64,000 nt of DNA from CAWAMR01 sp963783095. GTDB taxonomy: Bacteria > Planctomycetota > Planctomycetia > Gemmatales > Gemmataceae. The notes below the pieces were generated by a model. The model ran no database searches and had not been told where the DNA came from. It saw only the letters and a list, made by a program, of their open reading frames with translations. Shown here piece after piece: positions 1-10,129 of this stretch (position 1 is its first letter; each line of letters opens with the position of its first letter). The stretch is taken from assembly GCA_963783095.1 (NCBI GenBank), contig CAWAMR010000003.1, positions 372,001 to 436,000 on the forward strand, in the 5' to 3' direction. The translations under genes were made by a program, and so were the position numbers.

Positions 1-1544
1 ACGCGGCCGAACAGTATTTTATGGGCACTCAGCAGAGCGTTCCTAATGGCGGTTTCCCAGTGAGTTATGATGGCAACCCTCCCTACGAAGGGAACCTCCA
101 CGGTGCCACCACTTCATCGGAAAATGTAGGCATTACAGATGGAACTAAGTATTGGACGGGGGGTTCTTCTCAAGTCGGCGAACCCAATGCACTGGTGCCG
201 ACCGAATCAGTCATGCTTATCGACCCTACCACTGGAGACCCTGTTCTCACTTTGGGTGACTACACAGACCACAAACAGGAGGGGAACGGTCCCGAAAGCA
301 TTGGTGACGGCGAGAATCAAATGATGCCGTACACCTATGTGCTCGACGGTGTCACCGTTGAAGCGTATTGGTCGCAGGCAAATCAGCAGTTTATTGTTTC
401 CAATGGAACGCTTTCGTGGAGTTACCCCACCGCGAATGTGGAGACCCTCGCGGGAAGTCTCGGGAATTATCAGTTGCTCGACAACGGGGTGTTGAATGAG
501 AAGTCGGTTGGCGGACCGTGGCGGCAAGTGATGACCGGCGTTGAGTCGCTGAAGCAGGGTCCCAGCGGCAGCATTTGGGCCAGCGATATCGTCATTTTGA
601 AGACAGACGGCACCATGTGGATGGCCCCGGCCACGACCGGAGTCTTTACCGAGTTCGCGACCGGAATCTCGAACTTCGCGTTCGGCAATGCCAGCACATG
701 GGATTCCAATTACATCTGGGCTTTGTCGGGCACCAATTTGGAATACGACTCAGGTAAGGGCTTCGTTAAACTTGAATCGAACATTTCCTCCTTCCAGATT
801 GCGTCGTCCGGCTCGACCTATGGCAAGGAAATCTTCACTCTGAGCACCACGGGTGTCCTGGCCTACGATTTAGGCAGCGGCTTCGTCACTTACGACTCCA
901 GCGTCGTGTCCTTCGAGTTCGGCAATGCCGGCACCACCTGGGCCAACTATATCGTCGATCTGCATGTCGATGGAAATCTAAATGAAGCCACCAGCGGCAG
1001 TGGTTTATTCCAGATCGATCATTACGTGAGTTCATTCGAATTTGGGAACGCAGGCACTACGTACGCGAGCTATTTGTTCGCTCTACACAACATCAATAGC
1101 TCAGGCAACCTGCCACCGCCGGACGGTGAAGAATACGAATTGACTTACTCAACCGCTGGCTCCAAAACCCCGACGTTCAAGGTGCTGGCCTACAACGTAG
1201 GAGAGTTTGCTGTCGGCGAAATCGGGACGAGTTGGGCGGGGACTTTGTTTGTCGTTGAAGCAGCGACTCTAGAATACACATCGGCCACGTTTGCTTCCCC
1301 GGCCGCTGTCGGGCCGGCCGGCTTTGCTTTTGGGTTTGTCGGCAACGGTGGCGGGAACTATGTCTTCTTCGGAGCTTTGTTCGATACCCAGATCCCCGGC
1401 ACGTCCGGACCAGGAACCGGATTCATCCCCATCTATCCCAACACGGGCGGTGAGGATCCGGAACTTACGGGCAACCCTCCGGAAGATGGCGGCTTCCCCC
1501 CTTACACGTACTGGGACGGCTACATTTACTACGGGTACGCTTGA
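1..1544 (+). CDS. Secreted repeat protein, 5' end cut by window edge
   Basis: The reading frame is open from base 3, so the gene starts upstream of the window. The visible part is a paralogue of the next gene. Both contain the block MMPYTY-LDGVTV-AYWSQ followed by 40-45 residue repeats with a core like V-x-S-F-x-F-G-N-A-G-T-T-W-x-x-x-I-x-x-L. This one has about five such repeats, rich in Gly, Ser, Thr and Asn, which suggests a beta-propeller or beta-solenoid. Both end with a Cys-free segment D-T-Q-x-x-G-T-S-G-P-G-T-G. No catalytic motif is visible. Location is inferred to be extracellular from the paralogue's planctomycete export signature. The stop is TGA at 1542. The function is not recognised. 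Confidence 0.75.
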   Translation, partial: AAEQYFMGTQQSVPNGGFPVSYDGNPPYEGNLHGATTSSENVGITDGTKYWTGGSSQVGEPNALVPTESVMLIDPTTGDPVLTLGDYTDHKQEGNGPESIGDGENQMMPYTYVLDGVTVEAYWSQANQQFIVSNGTLSWSYPTANVETLAGSLGNYQLLDNGVLNEKSVGGPWRQVMTGVESLKQGPSGSIWASDIVILKTDGTMWMAPATTGVFTEFATGISNFAFGNASTWDSNYIWALSGTNLEYDSGKGFVKLESNISSFQIASSGSTYGKEIFTLSTTGVLAYDLGSGFVTYDSSVVSFEFGNAGTTWANYIVDLHVDGNLNEATSGSGLFQIDHYVSSFEFGNAGTTYASYLFALHNINSSGNLPPPDGEEYELTYSTAGSKTPTFKVLAYNVGEFAVGEIGTSWAGTLFVVEAATLEYTSATFASPAAVGPAGFAFGFVGNGGGNYVFFGALFDTQIPGTSGPGTGFIPIYPNTGGEDPELTGNPPEDGGFPPYTYWDGYIYYGYA

Positions 1545-1703
1545 TCGCTTGAGTAGCCGAAGGGTTGTTTCGTGCTCGCCCATTCCGCCCATCAGGTTCC
1601 AGGTTATTTTTCGGCCCGAATTGAACATTACCACCGGTTACGGTTGACCGAATTGATGATTTCCCTAGCCCCGCCAGGGATTACGTATCGCAGGAGAACG
1701 AGA

Positions 1704-3903
1704 ATGCTGCTCAAGATCGCCACCAAACTATGCGGGGCGAAAAACTGGTTGTTCGGAACCGAGACCTCGAAGCGCTCAGTTCCGTTTCGCCGGAATGTTC
1801 GTGCGTCTCGAAAGGCGACTGCGCGTCGAGCTTCTCGAAGATCGTGTCGTGCCGACGGTCGGGTTTATCCCGACTTTCACCGGCACGGAAATTACTTCGG
1901 GTCAAGGGACTGCTTACACCACTGCGGACATCTACGTAATCTTTGAGGGCGGTCCCGGTTCCTACTGGACCACAACCCAGGGCAAGGCCGATGCCACGAC
2001 GCTCACTGCCGATATCAAAACGATCATAAGCAGTACCTATCTCCAGGGGATTTCACAGTACGCTCAAACAGGCGCAATCAGCTCTGTCGTCCAGGATACC
2101 TATGAGACTGCCTACACCGATACCACCGACGCCCTTCCCACCAATTTCATGAATCACAATAGTTGGACGGACCTGGACAACCTCTTGACGGATGCTCAAA
2201 ACAACGCAAGTAGCGGGATCCCAGGTCCAAGTTCGACCGTCGAGAATTTCTACATTTTCGTGACCGATCCGAAAGTGGCATCGGGCGACGCCGGAGTGAC
2301 TGGTCTTAATAAGTTGGTTCCGGATGCTGGTTTTGGTTTCCCACCACCCCCAGCCACTCCTTACAATGAAATCTGGGTCAATACGCCTTTGAACAGTGCC
2401 GGTACAGCGATCAACATGAATCTTGAGACCCAGTACCTCTCTGAACAATTGGCCGATACACAGTCCGGGGATGTCAAGGTTCAATTCGGCAATGCTGTCT
2501 CGGCGTGGCAATCCAACGACCCCAACAAGACCGCCAATAAGGTAACCGCTCAAATCGCCGACGGCAAGGCGGCCATGATGCCATACACCTATGCGCTGGA
2601 CGGTGTCACGGTCACGGCTTACTGGTCCCAACAGGATCAGGAGTTCATTGTGCCCAACGGCAGCAGTCAGTGGACATTCCCCGGCACAACGGTAATCACC
2701 ACCGTGTCGAATAGCGAGTTGTTGTCCAACGGAGTGGTGCTGGAGAAGAGTGCGATCAACGGTTCATGGCTGGTGGCGCTGGAGGGAATCCAGGATATTG
2801 CTCAGGGTGCGGCAGGGTCGACCTGGGCCAACACCATATACGCTCTGAACGATTACGGAGATCTTTATTCGGCAACGGTGGGCACCGGTGTCTACACCAA
2901 GATCTACATCAATGTCACCCAGTTTGCATTCGGCAACAAGGGGACCGTTTACAGCAATGACGCATTTATCCTCTTCAACAGCTATGTCGGCTTTAACTTC
3001 GATTATGCGACAGCTCCCGGCAAAAGTCTCACACTGTTGGACGACAACATCCAGTCCTTCCAGTTGGGGCCTGTAAGTTCGACCTGGGCCAACTGGCTCT
3101 TTGACTTGCACTACGGCAACGGCACGACATCGAACTTTCTCGACTACACTCTGTATGCGGCCGATGCGAATTTAACGTTCTACAAGATGGACAACCACGT
3201 TGCCTCATTCGCTTTCGGTGCCAACGGATCGAGTTGGGAGGATTACCTCGTCGACCTTCACAACAACTTTGACCCCGTCAACCCCGATACCCTCTGGGCC
3301 ACGACCAGCCCCAGCACATTCTTCTCGACGAAAGGAGCCAATCTGAGCAAGTTTGAATCGGCGGTGGCAGGGTTCAGCTTCGGCAACGCCGGCAGCACCT
3401 TTGACGATTCATTCGTGATCTACTTCTTGAGCGGCACCCTCGATTATTTTGCGACAGGCGGAAAACTGACGACGATCGACACGGGAGTCACCTCCTATTC
3501 CTTCGGGTTGTACAAAACGAGCTGGACCAGCACGCTGTTTTGGACCGACGGGAATGGCGACTGGGAGAGTACCAGCCCCACCGGTAAATCGACCAAGGTT
3601 CTGGCAAGTGCAGGCGGCGGTGGGATCGCCTTTGGGTTGGTTGGTACAGGCAATTGGGGCACCGTTTATTTCCTGGATGGGGAAGGTGGTAGTTTGTACG
3701 ACACTCAGGTCACCGGGACGAGCGGCCCGGGAACCGGCTTGCTTCCTATCTATTCTCTAAATACCTCACTCTCAGGTGAGACAGCTGCCGAAGCCGAAGC
3801 TACTCTCGAAGGCATTGGCTGGTTTGGTGCCGTTCCTCTGGACAACGACTCAACCGTCTTCCAATTCATTGACTGGATCAGTGGTATCGAGTACATGAAT
3901 TGA
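1704..3903 (+). CDS. Secreted repeat protein with L-E-x-R-x-V-P N-terminus (frameshifted)
   Basis: This is the tandem paralogue of the preceding gene. An ATG at 1704 has a good ribosome site (AGGAG) and opens a frame reading MLLKIATKL...SVPFRR. One base later, in the next frame, the protein continues MFVRLERRLRVELLEDRVVPT. Removing one A of the AA pair at 1794-1795 joins the two frames, so I take 1704 as the start. RVELLEDRVVPT is the N-terminal signature of many planctomycete exported proteins. Residues of about 30-230 after it form a separate globular domain whose layout vaguely recalls EXORDIUM/PHI-1-like proteins. About seven F-G-x-x-x-S-x-W-type repeats of 40-50 residues follow, with the shared G-T-S-G-P-G-T-G tail. 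The role is unknown; a surface structural or binding protein is likely. Confidence 0.75.
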
Positions 3904-3982
3904 GTTGCGCGTGAGAATTGAGTGAAGTGAGGATTCGCAAGCGTCCTCACTCGATCCATTCCTAAAGAATCCTTGGACCCGC

Positions 3983-4816
3983 ATGCTGTCCAATGTTCAT
4001 TTCATTTCCGGATTACCGCGGTCGGGTTCGACGTTGCTGTGCGCGATTCTTCGTCAGAACCCCCGGTTTTTGGCGTCCATGACCAGTCCCGTGGTCTCGC
4101 TCGTGAAGGAGATATTACCGAAGATGAGCGGTGCCGGCGAATTTGGCATTTTCTTCAATGACGAACGCCGTCGCGCTGTGATCCGAGGATTGTTCGATTC
4201 CTATTATCTGAACCCGGCCCCCGGACAGGTTGTATTTGACACCAATCGGTCCTGGACCGCGAAAGTAGCGATGCTGGTCAATCTCTACCCTGAATGTCGC
4301 ATTATCTGCTGCGTAAGAGACATCGGCTGGATTATCGACAGCATTGAAAGAATGCTTCGCCAGAACCCGTTACAGCTATCGAGGATATTCAGTTTCACAC
4401 CCGGCAGTTCCATCTATGGCCGAACCGAGATATTGATGAATTCCGAATCCGGCCTGATCGGGCTGGCCTGGAGTGCATTGCGCGAAGCGTGGTACAGTGA
4501 GCACGCCTCCCGGCTCATCGTGATCGTTTACGACAAACTCGTGCGCGAGCCTCAAGCTACCATCGCGAAGCTGTATGCGGAACTGAAGGAGCCTATGTTC
4601 CAGCACGATTTCGATAATGTCGTCTACGATAAGCCTGATTACGATGCAGCGATCGGCATGCCTGGATTGCACAAAGTGCGACAGAAGGTTGAATATGTCA
4701 AGCGCGAACCCATCATCCCTCCAGAACTCTTTGTCAAATTCGATATTGACCCCAAGACCAGTCTGAATTTCTGGACGAAACCCAAGTCGAATTACCGGAA
4801 TGTCTGCATTCTTTGA
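3983..4816 (+). CDS. Sulfotransferase family protein
   Basis: A 277-residue protein of the PAPS-dependent sulfotransferase fold. Residues 10-18 (GLPRSGSTL) are the 5'-phosphosulfate loop. The strand-helix CCVRDIGWIIDSIERM near residues 110-125 is the 3'-phosphate-binding region. The segment IVIVYDKLVREPQATIAKLY near 180-200 is the usual C-terminal landmark. Length is normal for the family. It would transfer sulfate from PAPS to an unidentified acceptor such as a glycan, lipid or protein. There is no signal peptide, so it is cytosolic. The start ATG has only a weak ribosome site. It lies 79 bases after the repeat protein and converges with the esterase 6 bases downstream. No sulfate-activation gene lies nearby. 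Confidence 0.85.
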   Translation: MLSNVHFISGLPRSGSTLLCAILRQNPRFLASMTSPVVSLVKEILPKMSGAGEFGIFFNDERRRAVIRGLFDSYYLNPAPGQVVFDTNRSWTAKVAMLVNLYPECRIICCVRDIGWIIDSIERMLRQNPLQLSRIFSFTPGSSIYGRTEILMNSESGLIGLAWSALREAWYSEHASRLIVIVYDKLVREPQATIAKLYAELKEPMFQHDFDNVVYDKPDYDAAIGMPGLHKVRQKVEYVKREPIIPPELFVKFDIDPKTSLNFWTKPKSNYRNVCIL

Positions 4817-4826
4817 GCGCGCTCAA
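4813..4826. terminator. Palindrome shared by two convergent stop codons
   Basis: TTGAGCGCGCTCAA is a perfect 14-bp palindrome. The plus-strand TGA (4814-4816) and the minus-strand TGA (4823-4825) sit symmetrically inside it. It could fold into a short bidirectional hairpin. There is no T-run, so terminator function is only a guess. Confidence 0.3.
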
Positions 4827-5874
4827 TTCTGATCCTTGAGAAGTTCCAGCATCGCCTCGCCCATCGCCTTGCCGATGCGGTTGAACCAGATCGCGCTGCC
4901 GAGGTAATGATAACCGTGATCCCCGCCGACCAGTTTCCATTGCTCGAGGTTCTTTTGCCAGTTGGGGTAGAGTTCCTCGGCGGCCTTGTCGACCAGCACG
5001 TCGGTGCGGATCGCCTTGACGTTGCCTTTGAACTCCGGCACGTCGTTCATCGCGAGTTGTGCCTTCTGGATCGTCAGCATCGCACCGCCGGCCGGCTTCG
5101 ACCCGTTCTGGCCCATCACGCCGATCACGAACGGCAATTTCGGCGAATGCAGATCCTTGCGCACGTCCTTGATGAAATGCTTCATGTTCGAGGCATACTC
5201 GTCTTGCGCTCCGTACTGGTCGTTCCAGCCCTGAAACCACACGAAGCCCGCCACTTCCAGCTTCTTCCCCTTGAGTGCGGGAAACATCGTGGCGTAGTTG
5301 TCCATCACGTCTTTCACTTCCGCCATCATCTTGCGGTAGGATGAGCCGTACACTTTCTTGATGTCGTCCATCGTCGGCAGCGGGTCGTTCTTCTTGTTCT
5401 TTTCGTTGTTCTTCTTGACGTTCGCCTGCAGCTTGATCGAGTTCCTTTTGGAGCACCTCATCGGCGGGGTACCCGGCGGATGGCGAGCGGAAGAGTTTGA
5501 AGAGCGAGTGCCCGCCCCAGGCGGCTTTGATCAGGATGACCGGTTCCTCGAAAGTGGTCGCCCATCACAGTGCCGAATTCCAGCTCGACGCCCGTGCGGC
5601 CCGGCGATCCGTAGCCGACGGTCAGCGGTCCCTTGCGGTCGAGGAACTTGATGAACACGTCATCGCGCACGATCCACTTGTCGTCCTTGCGCAGATGGGC
5701 GAAGAGATCCTTGGTCTTCGGGTCGGCGGCCTGGTGATCGAGCAGCGCGTTGGGCGCTTTGCCTTCCATGTTCGATTGCCCGGCGAGGATGAATACCTTC
5801 ACAGGCTTCTCAGCGCCAAAAGCCATGGCCGGAATCAGAAACAAGCTTGCAGCAACGAAAGAAAACAACTTCAT
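4823..5874 (-). CDS. Sialate O-acetylesterase-like (SASA) esterase, exported, frameshifted
   Basis: An SGNH-type carbohydrate esterase. The N-terminal half starts MKLFSFVAASLFLIPAMAFG, a clear signal peptide, followed by AGQSNMEG, the Ser block of the SASA family. The C-terminal half carries FVWFQGWND and the DHGYHYLGS block, which supplies the catalytic Asp-His. The frame breaks twice. Near 5565 it changes into a segment reading ATTFEEPVILIKAAWGG, and near 5435 it returns before IKLQANVKKNNEKNKKND. Restoring both gives one protein of about 350 residues with every family motif, so I call a single gene damaged by indels, probably sequencing errors. It would remove acetyl groups from sugars outside the cytoplasm. 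The region between the halves is GC-rich. Confidence 0.75.
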
Positions 5875-5929
5875 AATTACCTCGGTGGATGTGCAATGGG
5901 TGGGGGCTGTCGGCGGGTGGAGAAAATTT

Positions 5930-6667
5930 TCAGGGCTTGTCCTTCTGGGACGGCGACTCCCAGATGTCCTTCAAGAGAGCATAGATCTCCGGCTCCGCCT
6001 CCTTCAACTCAGCGCGATTAAACGGAAAGAAATCGTTGACGCCGAAATAGGCTTCCGTCATCTCGGCGAAGAACTCTTTGTGGTTGGTCAGGGCATAATG
6101 CTTGACTCGATTGCCGTTGTAAAGCAATGTCTTATCGCCGTGCCCGCTTTTCTTGAACTTCTCATACGCCTCCTTGATGCGAGGCTCCTCGAAGTCGAGG
6201 ACTTGATCGTGATAGGCGTGCGCCAACTCATGAAGGATCACCCACGGTTGTTCGTTGATGTTTCTCTTGGTCGGCAAGTCCGCGGCACGCGGCAGATGAA
6301 CGCATTTTGCCAAATCCGTGGAATGGCCATGAGCTTTTAGCCAGCCCTTATCCGGGTGATATTGCATCGGACCGAGGTCGCCATTATTCAGATCGAGCAC
6401 AATGGTGACCTTATGCAGTTTTTTGAGCCTATCCGCCGGGACCACGACTTTGATGTCGGCCAGCTTTCCTTCGAGGAACCGAAGGGCTTTCTTTCCCAGT
6501 TCGTCGTTGGGTGCCTGGAGGAGCCGATCGTCGATACGGATGGTCCAGCCCTCGAGCTGACGATCGGTATGAGAAGTGGGTTTTCCTGGTTTCGGTTGGT
6601 CGGCCAGTGCCGGGTAAGTCGCAATGAGCATTAGCAAAACAGAAGTACCTGATATCGTCTGCCGCAT
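5930..6667 (-). CDS. Secreted zinc metallopeptidase (HELAH)
   Basis: A 245-residue protein with an N-terminal signal peptide (hydrophobic residues 8-22, ending ALA-DQ). Residues 146-150 are HELAH, the zinc site. NHKEFFAEMTEAYFG about 50 residues later contains the Glu expected as third ligand, as in gluzincins of the anthrax lethal factor-like type. Length and motif spacing match a family of secreted planctomycete peptidases of unknown substrate. It is divergent from the PDZ gene to its right, and 55 bases separate it from the esterase start on the same strand. Peptidase assignment is firm from motifs; the substrate is unknown. Confidence 0.75.
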   Translation of the reverse strand: MRQTISGTSVLLMLIATYPALADQPKPGKPTSHTDRQLEGWTIRIDDRLLQAPNDELGKKALRFLEGKLADIKVVVPADRLKKLHKVTIVLDLNNGDLGPMQYHPDKGWLKAHGHSTDLAKCVHLPRAADLPTKRNINEQPWVILHELAHAYHDQVLDFEEPRIKEAYEKFKKSGHGDKTLLYNGNRVKHYALTNHKEFFAEMTEAYFGVNDFFPFNRAELKEAEPEIYALLKDIWESPSQKDKP

Positions 6668-6916
6668 CTTGAATCGAACCTTTCTCGGATGACCCTGTGC
6701 TTTTCTTGTTTGTCCCGGAATTATTTCGTTGGGCTGATGGTGGGGAAGTAATTGCCAAGTCTTAAAGGATTATCTGCGAATAGATTGCAAAAAAGCAAGA
6801 AAGAATTGTCCGCATCGAATGATTCGCTTCGTTTCTCTGGGTGTAGGGATGTAGAAGTCAACGATGTAACAGTGATTCAAATCCCAAAAAACCAACCCAA
6901 CACCAGGAGATTAGCC

Positions 6917-8710
6917 ATGCGTCGCGTTTTTTTTATTATCGCTCTGTTCGGATTTACCATGAATTCGGTTCCGGCGTTCGGAAACCCCCACCTGAAGTTG
7001 AGCCCAGCTCCGCAACATCATCCAATGCCGCACCCGATCCCTGCCATTGATGTGCATCCGGTGAAATCCCCAGGTTTGCCGCCTCGCCCGAAACCAATTG
7101 TAATTAACAGCGGCACCAAGCCGATTCACGCGACACCAGGTTCAACCCAACATCCAGTTGCCGGAGGAATCGGCCTCAGTAACCTAAACGCCGTGCCATC
7201 GACGACTCGGAAACCCAAAGCGCCAAGTGCGACGAGCACGTCCAATACAAACAACGGAAGTAGCTCAACCGCAGCGCGGAATCCCGAGACCACGGGTAGC
7301 TCAAATGCGACGGGCAAACCCAAGCCCAATGTTAGCTCAACCGTCAACTCGAATCAGGTCGCCCAATCCACTCGTCCTGGTCAACAAAAAATGGCAAACG
7401 CCATCACGGCTAGCCGCCAGGGAGGACTGGCGCTCTGGACCCCGCCCTCCGTGAACCTGCCTCCACTATCTTCCGGCGACCTCCAAACAGTTTTCACAGT
7501 CGAGGGGGCTGCGGCCGGTGCTTTGGTGACGTATGCCACTGGTAATGTTGCCGCTGGCGCGGCGGTGGAACAGGGAATCGCGAATATCCCCAATGCTCCG
7601 CAGTCGCAGATTGTAGTTCCGCCCAACCTGAAAAACCCACCAAAGTCGAGCAACAGCGGAACGAATGGCCAGTCCTCGAAGCCGACAGCGCCGCAGACGC
7701 CGCTCGGTTTGCAAAATGCCACCCAGAATTACAAAAATGCCCAGCAGAATTACTTGAACGCGGTCGAGAGCAACGATTCGCCGGGCCAGATTGCCTTCGA
7801 GAAGCAGCAGATGGAACAGGCAGGCAAGCAAATGCAGAACGTGAAAAGTGCATACCAGAATTACACGAACGCGAGGCAGAATTACCTAAACGCGGTCAAG
7901 AATAACGATTCGCCTGGCCAGATCGCTTCTGCATACCAGAAAATGGAGCAAGCCGGTCAACAAATGCAGAATGTGATACACCCGCAAAACCAGCAGAACG
8001 GGCAAACGCTTGGCACAACACAGGCCGCTACATCAACCGGCAGTATTCAGACAGACACTGCCGTCCAAACCGCGCCGGTCGGCGGAGGCAGTTCGGGCGG
8101 CCCACCCAGCGGTTCTTCGGGGAATTCTTCCTCAACACAAACTGCCTCGGCCGGCGGCGCAGGTAATCAGTCAAACGCTACCAGCGGTTCTTCGGGGAAT
8201 TCCGGCTCGGCGACCGGTACCAGACATTCGACCGGAAGCGGCCAAAAACCCATCGGTACGCTGCTGAGCAACTTAGCCAACCTCGCCTCAAGCGGACCAC
8301 AAGGTCAAGGGTCGACCGGCGGCTCTTCAGGCGGCAGTCCGGCGGGTGGCTCTTCGGACGGCAGCCCGGCCGGCGGCTCTTCAGACAATAGCCCGGCCGG
8401 AGATTCCGACCCGGTCCCGTCGCCGATGCCGAGCCAGCTGAATGCGGCGCAGGAATGGGGTATGAAAGTTACCGAAATCACCCCCAACGGTGCCGCCGCC
8501 AAGGCAGACTTGCGGGTCGGCGACACAATCGTCTCGGCGGCAGGCAAGCGAATTCAATCCTTTGAGGATTTGACCGCCGTTCTCGCTTCCGCTAACGGGT
8601 CGATCGAGATCGCGATTCTCAATGGCGAGAACAACAAACTCGAAAAGATGAATATCGTCCCGGTGAGCGGCAAGATCGGCATCCTGACGGAGCCGGTCGT
8701 TGTAGAATAA
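6917..8710 (+). CDS. Exported low-complexity protein with C-terminal PDZ domain
   Basis: I start at ATG 6917, which follows AGGAG by 6 bases and gives a textbook signal peptide (MRRVFFIIALFGFTMNSVPAFG); a longer in-frame extension to 6752 has no such features. The middle is Pro/Asn/Gln/Ser/Gly-rich disordered sequence. It contains a tandem pair of about 43 residues (Q-N-Y-x-N-A-x-x-x-N-D-S-P-G-Q-I-A ... M-E-Q-A-G-x-Q-M-Q-N-V) near residues 265-350, and Gly-Ser runs (SSGGSPAGGSSDG) near 470-510. The last 85 residues are a PDZ domain (G-A-A-A-K-A-D-L-R-V-G-D-T-I-V). No protease domain is present, so it is not a DegP-type enzyme. Probably a periplasmic or surface scaffold; the function is unknown. 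Confidence 0.75.
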   Translation: MRRVFFIIALFGFTMNSVPAFGNPHLKLSPAPQHHPMPHPIPAIDVHPVKSPGLPPRPKPIVINSGTKPIHATPGSTQHPVAGGIGLSNLNAVPSTTRKPKAPSATSTSNTNNGSSSTAARNPETTGSSNATGKPKPNVSSTVNSNQVAQSTRPGQQKMANAITASRQGGLALWTPPSVNLPPLSSGDLQTVFTVEGAAAGALVTYATGNVAAGAAVEQGIANIPNAPQSQIVVPPNLKNPPKSSNSGTNGQSSKPTAPQTPLGLQNATQNYKNAQQNYLNAVESNDSPGQIAFEKQQMEQAGKQMQNVKSAYQNYTNARQNYLNAVKNNDSPGQIASAYQKMEQAGQQMQNVIHPQNQQNGQTLGTTQAATSTGSIQTDTAVQTAPVGGGSSGGPPSGSSGNSSSTQTASAGGAGNQSNATSGSSGNSGSATGTRHSTGSGQKPIGTLLSNLANLASSGPQGQGSTGGSSGGSPAGGSSDGSPAGGSSDNSPAGDSDPVPSPMPSQLNAAQEWGMKVTEITPNGAAAKADLRVGDTIVSAAGKRIQSFEDLTAVLASANGSIEIAILNGENNKLEKMNIVPVSGKIGILTEPVVVE

Positions 8711-8725
8711 GAGGTTGGCTGCCGC

Positions 8726-8767
8726 AACCGGCGAGATTCTCAACCGAGGTCTCGCCGGTTGTTTTTT
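8726..8767 (+). terminator. Rho-independent terminator after the PDZ gene
   Basis: An 11-bp perfect stem (AACCGGCGAGA at 8726 pairing with TCTCGCCGGTT ending 8760) is followed directly by GTTTTTT. It lies 16 bases after the PDZ stop and faces the convergent ABC permease gene. Confidence 0.8.
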
Positions 8768-8774
8768 GCGCACT

Positions 8775-10112
8775 TCATCCCTTCCAAACCCACTGCACCA
8801 GATCGCGGATTTTCGGGCCTTTTCCTTGCATCAGAATGCCAACGCGGAAGATTTTCCCCGCCGACCAGATGCAAAACAGGGTTGTCGCCAGAACCAGAAT
8901 GATACCCAGTATCATCTGCACGACGGGCACTCCGGGAGGAACCGATTGTCGGGCTACCAGCATCATCGGAGTGGCGAACGGAAAGAACGAACAGATGACC
9001 GCGATTTTGCCGTTCGGGTCCTGCATCACCGGTCCGAGGGCAAAGAACGGCAAACAGGCGATCAGCATGACCGGCATCAGGAGCGTTTGCGTATCCTTGA
9101 TGTCCCCGGCCGCAGCGCCGATCGCGATGAACAGCGAACCGAAGATCAACAGTGCCAGAATTTGAAACAACACAAACCACACCAACAAACCCGGCGAGAA
9201 CATTGCGGCAAATCCATAGCGATCCGCAACCACATAGCCCCCGATGAGATAGACTACCGCCATCGTCATCGAGATGCCGATGACGCCCAGCAGTTTTCCG
9301 GCCATCAACTGAAACGGCGTGACGGAACCGAGCAGCACTTCCGCGATGCGCTGGCTCTTTTCCTCAACAACGCCCTGCATGGCGGGTGTCGCTCCGACCA
9401 TGATGACCATGAACATCAGGCCGATGAGCACAGCAGGAAGGAGGAAGTTGGCAATCTGTGCAGATTGGCTGGCCTCCACCAGTTTGCCGTCAGCGCTCTT
9501 TTGCGTCAGGGCCTTGTACTTGAGCTCAACTGTTTGTTGCACTTTCTTGATCAGTTGCGGATCAATGTGGTTTTCCTCGAGCCGATGGACCTGAATCCCG
9601 TCATTGATGACTTGCCTCGCGAATTCCATGAATTCTTGCTGGGTCGGCTTCTTGGCTTGAAAGCGAATTGAGTTTTCATCGGTGGGTTTCTCTTGAGGAT
9701 CGCGCAGTTCAAAGACTTTCCGACCAATCTCCACAATGCCGTCAAGTTGATCGTTCTCGACTTGTTGAGATAGCTCGTAACGCTGCTGGGCGATTGCTTC
9801 CGGAGTATCGTCGCCTGGCGGGATTACGTGGATGATAAAGCGGGAGCTGATCTGCTTTTTCGTCTCCCGATCGAAGATCGCATGTGTGTTGTGTTTTGTC
9901 GCTGCTTCTGCCAGGTCTTCTCCCAATTTACCCTTGGAGCGATCGATCACCGCAAAGGTTTTGTCTTTTTGATCGTCAAACTTTTTGAACAGCGCCTGAA
10001 TTGCGATGCTGCCCGTCATCAATACCGGCATCAGCACCAGGGTGATGATGAACGACTTACTGCGCACAGCTGCTCGATATTCCCGACGGGCGATTACAAG
10101 AATCTTGCGCAT
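8775..10112 (-). CDS. ABC-2 type transporter permease (NatB/YhaP-like)
   Basis: A membrane permease of about 445 residues. The N-terminus MRKILVIARREYRAAVRSKS then a membrane helix is typical of ABC-2 exporters. A large extracytoplasmic domain of roughly 180 residues follows. The C-terminal half has five to six membrane helices, with the family motif P-x-x-Q-G-V-V-E-E-K-S-Q-R-I-A-E-V-L before helix 3. I chose ATG 10112; a TTG at 10133 overlapping the ATPase stop (TTGA) is an alternative that would make the genes translationally coupled. It pairs with the ATPase immediately upstream to form an exporter. The substrate (ions, lipid or drug) cannot be told from sequence. Confidence 0.88.
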   Translation of the reverse strand: MRKILVIARREYRAAVRSKSFIITLVLMPVLMTGSIAIQALFKKFDDQKDKTFAVIDRSKGKLGEDLAEAATKHNTHAIFDRETKKQISSRFIIHVIPPGDDTPEAIAQQRYELSQQVENDQLDGIVEIGRKVFELRDPQEKPTDENSIRFQAKKPTQQEFMEFARQVINDGIQVHRLEENHIDPQLIKKVQQTVELKYKALTQKSADGKLVEASQSAQIANFLLPAVLIGLMFMVIMVGATPAMQGVVEEKSQRIAEVLLGSVTPFQLMAGKLLGVIGISMTMAVVYLIGGYVVADRYGFAAMFSPGLLVWFVLFQILALLIFGSLFIAIGAAAGDIKDTQTLLMPVMLIACLPFFALGPVMQDPNGKIAVICSFFPFATPMMLVARQSVPPGVPVVQMILGIILVLATTLFCIWSAGKIFRVGILMQGKGPKIRDLVQWVWKG

Positions 10113-10129
10113 AGTTTTTCCAAATACTG

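Noticed and set aside
4734..5456. A 240-codon minus-strand frame through the esterase
   Set aside because: Mostly the wrong frame of the SASA esterase; its composition (long Arg, Gln and Gly runs) is typical of an out-of-frame translation. Only its first few codons are used between the two breaks.
8715..9671. A 318-codon plus-strand frame opposite the ABC permease
   Set aside because: It is antisense to a well-supported membrane protein and rich in His, Gln and Arg, as expected of a shadow frame; it overlaps the terminator.
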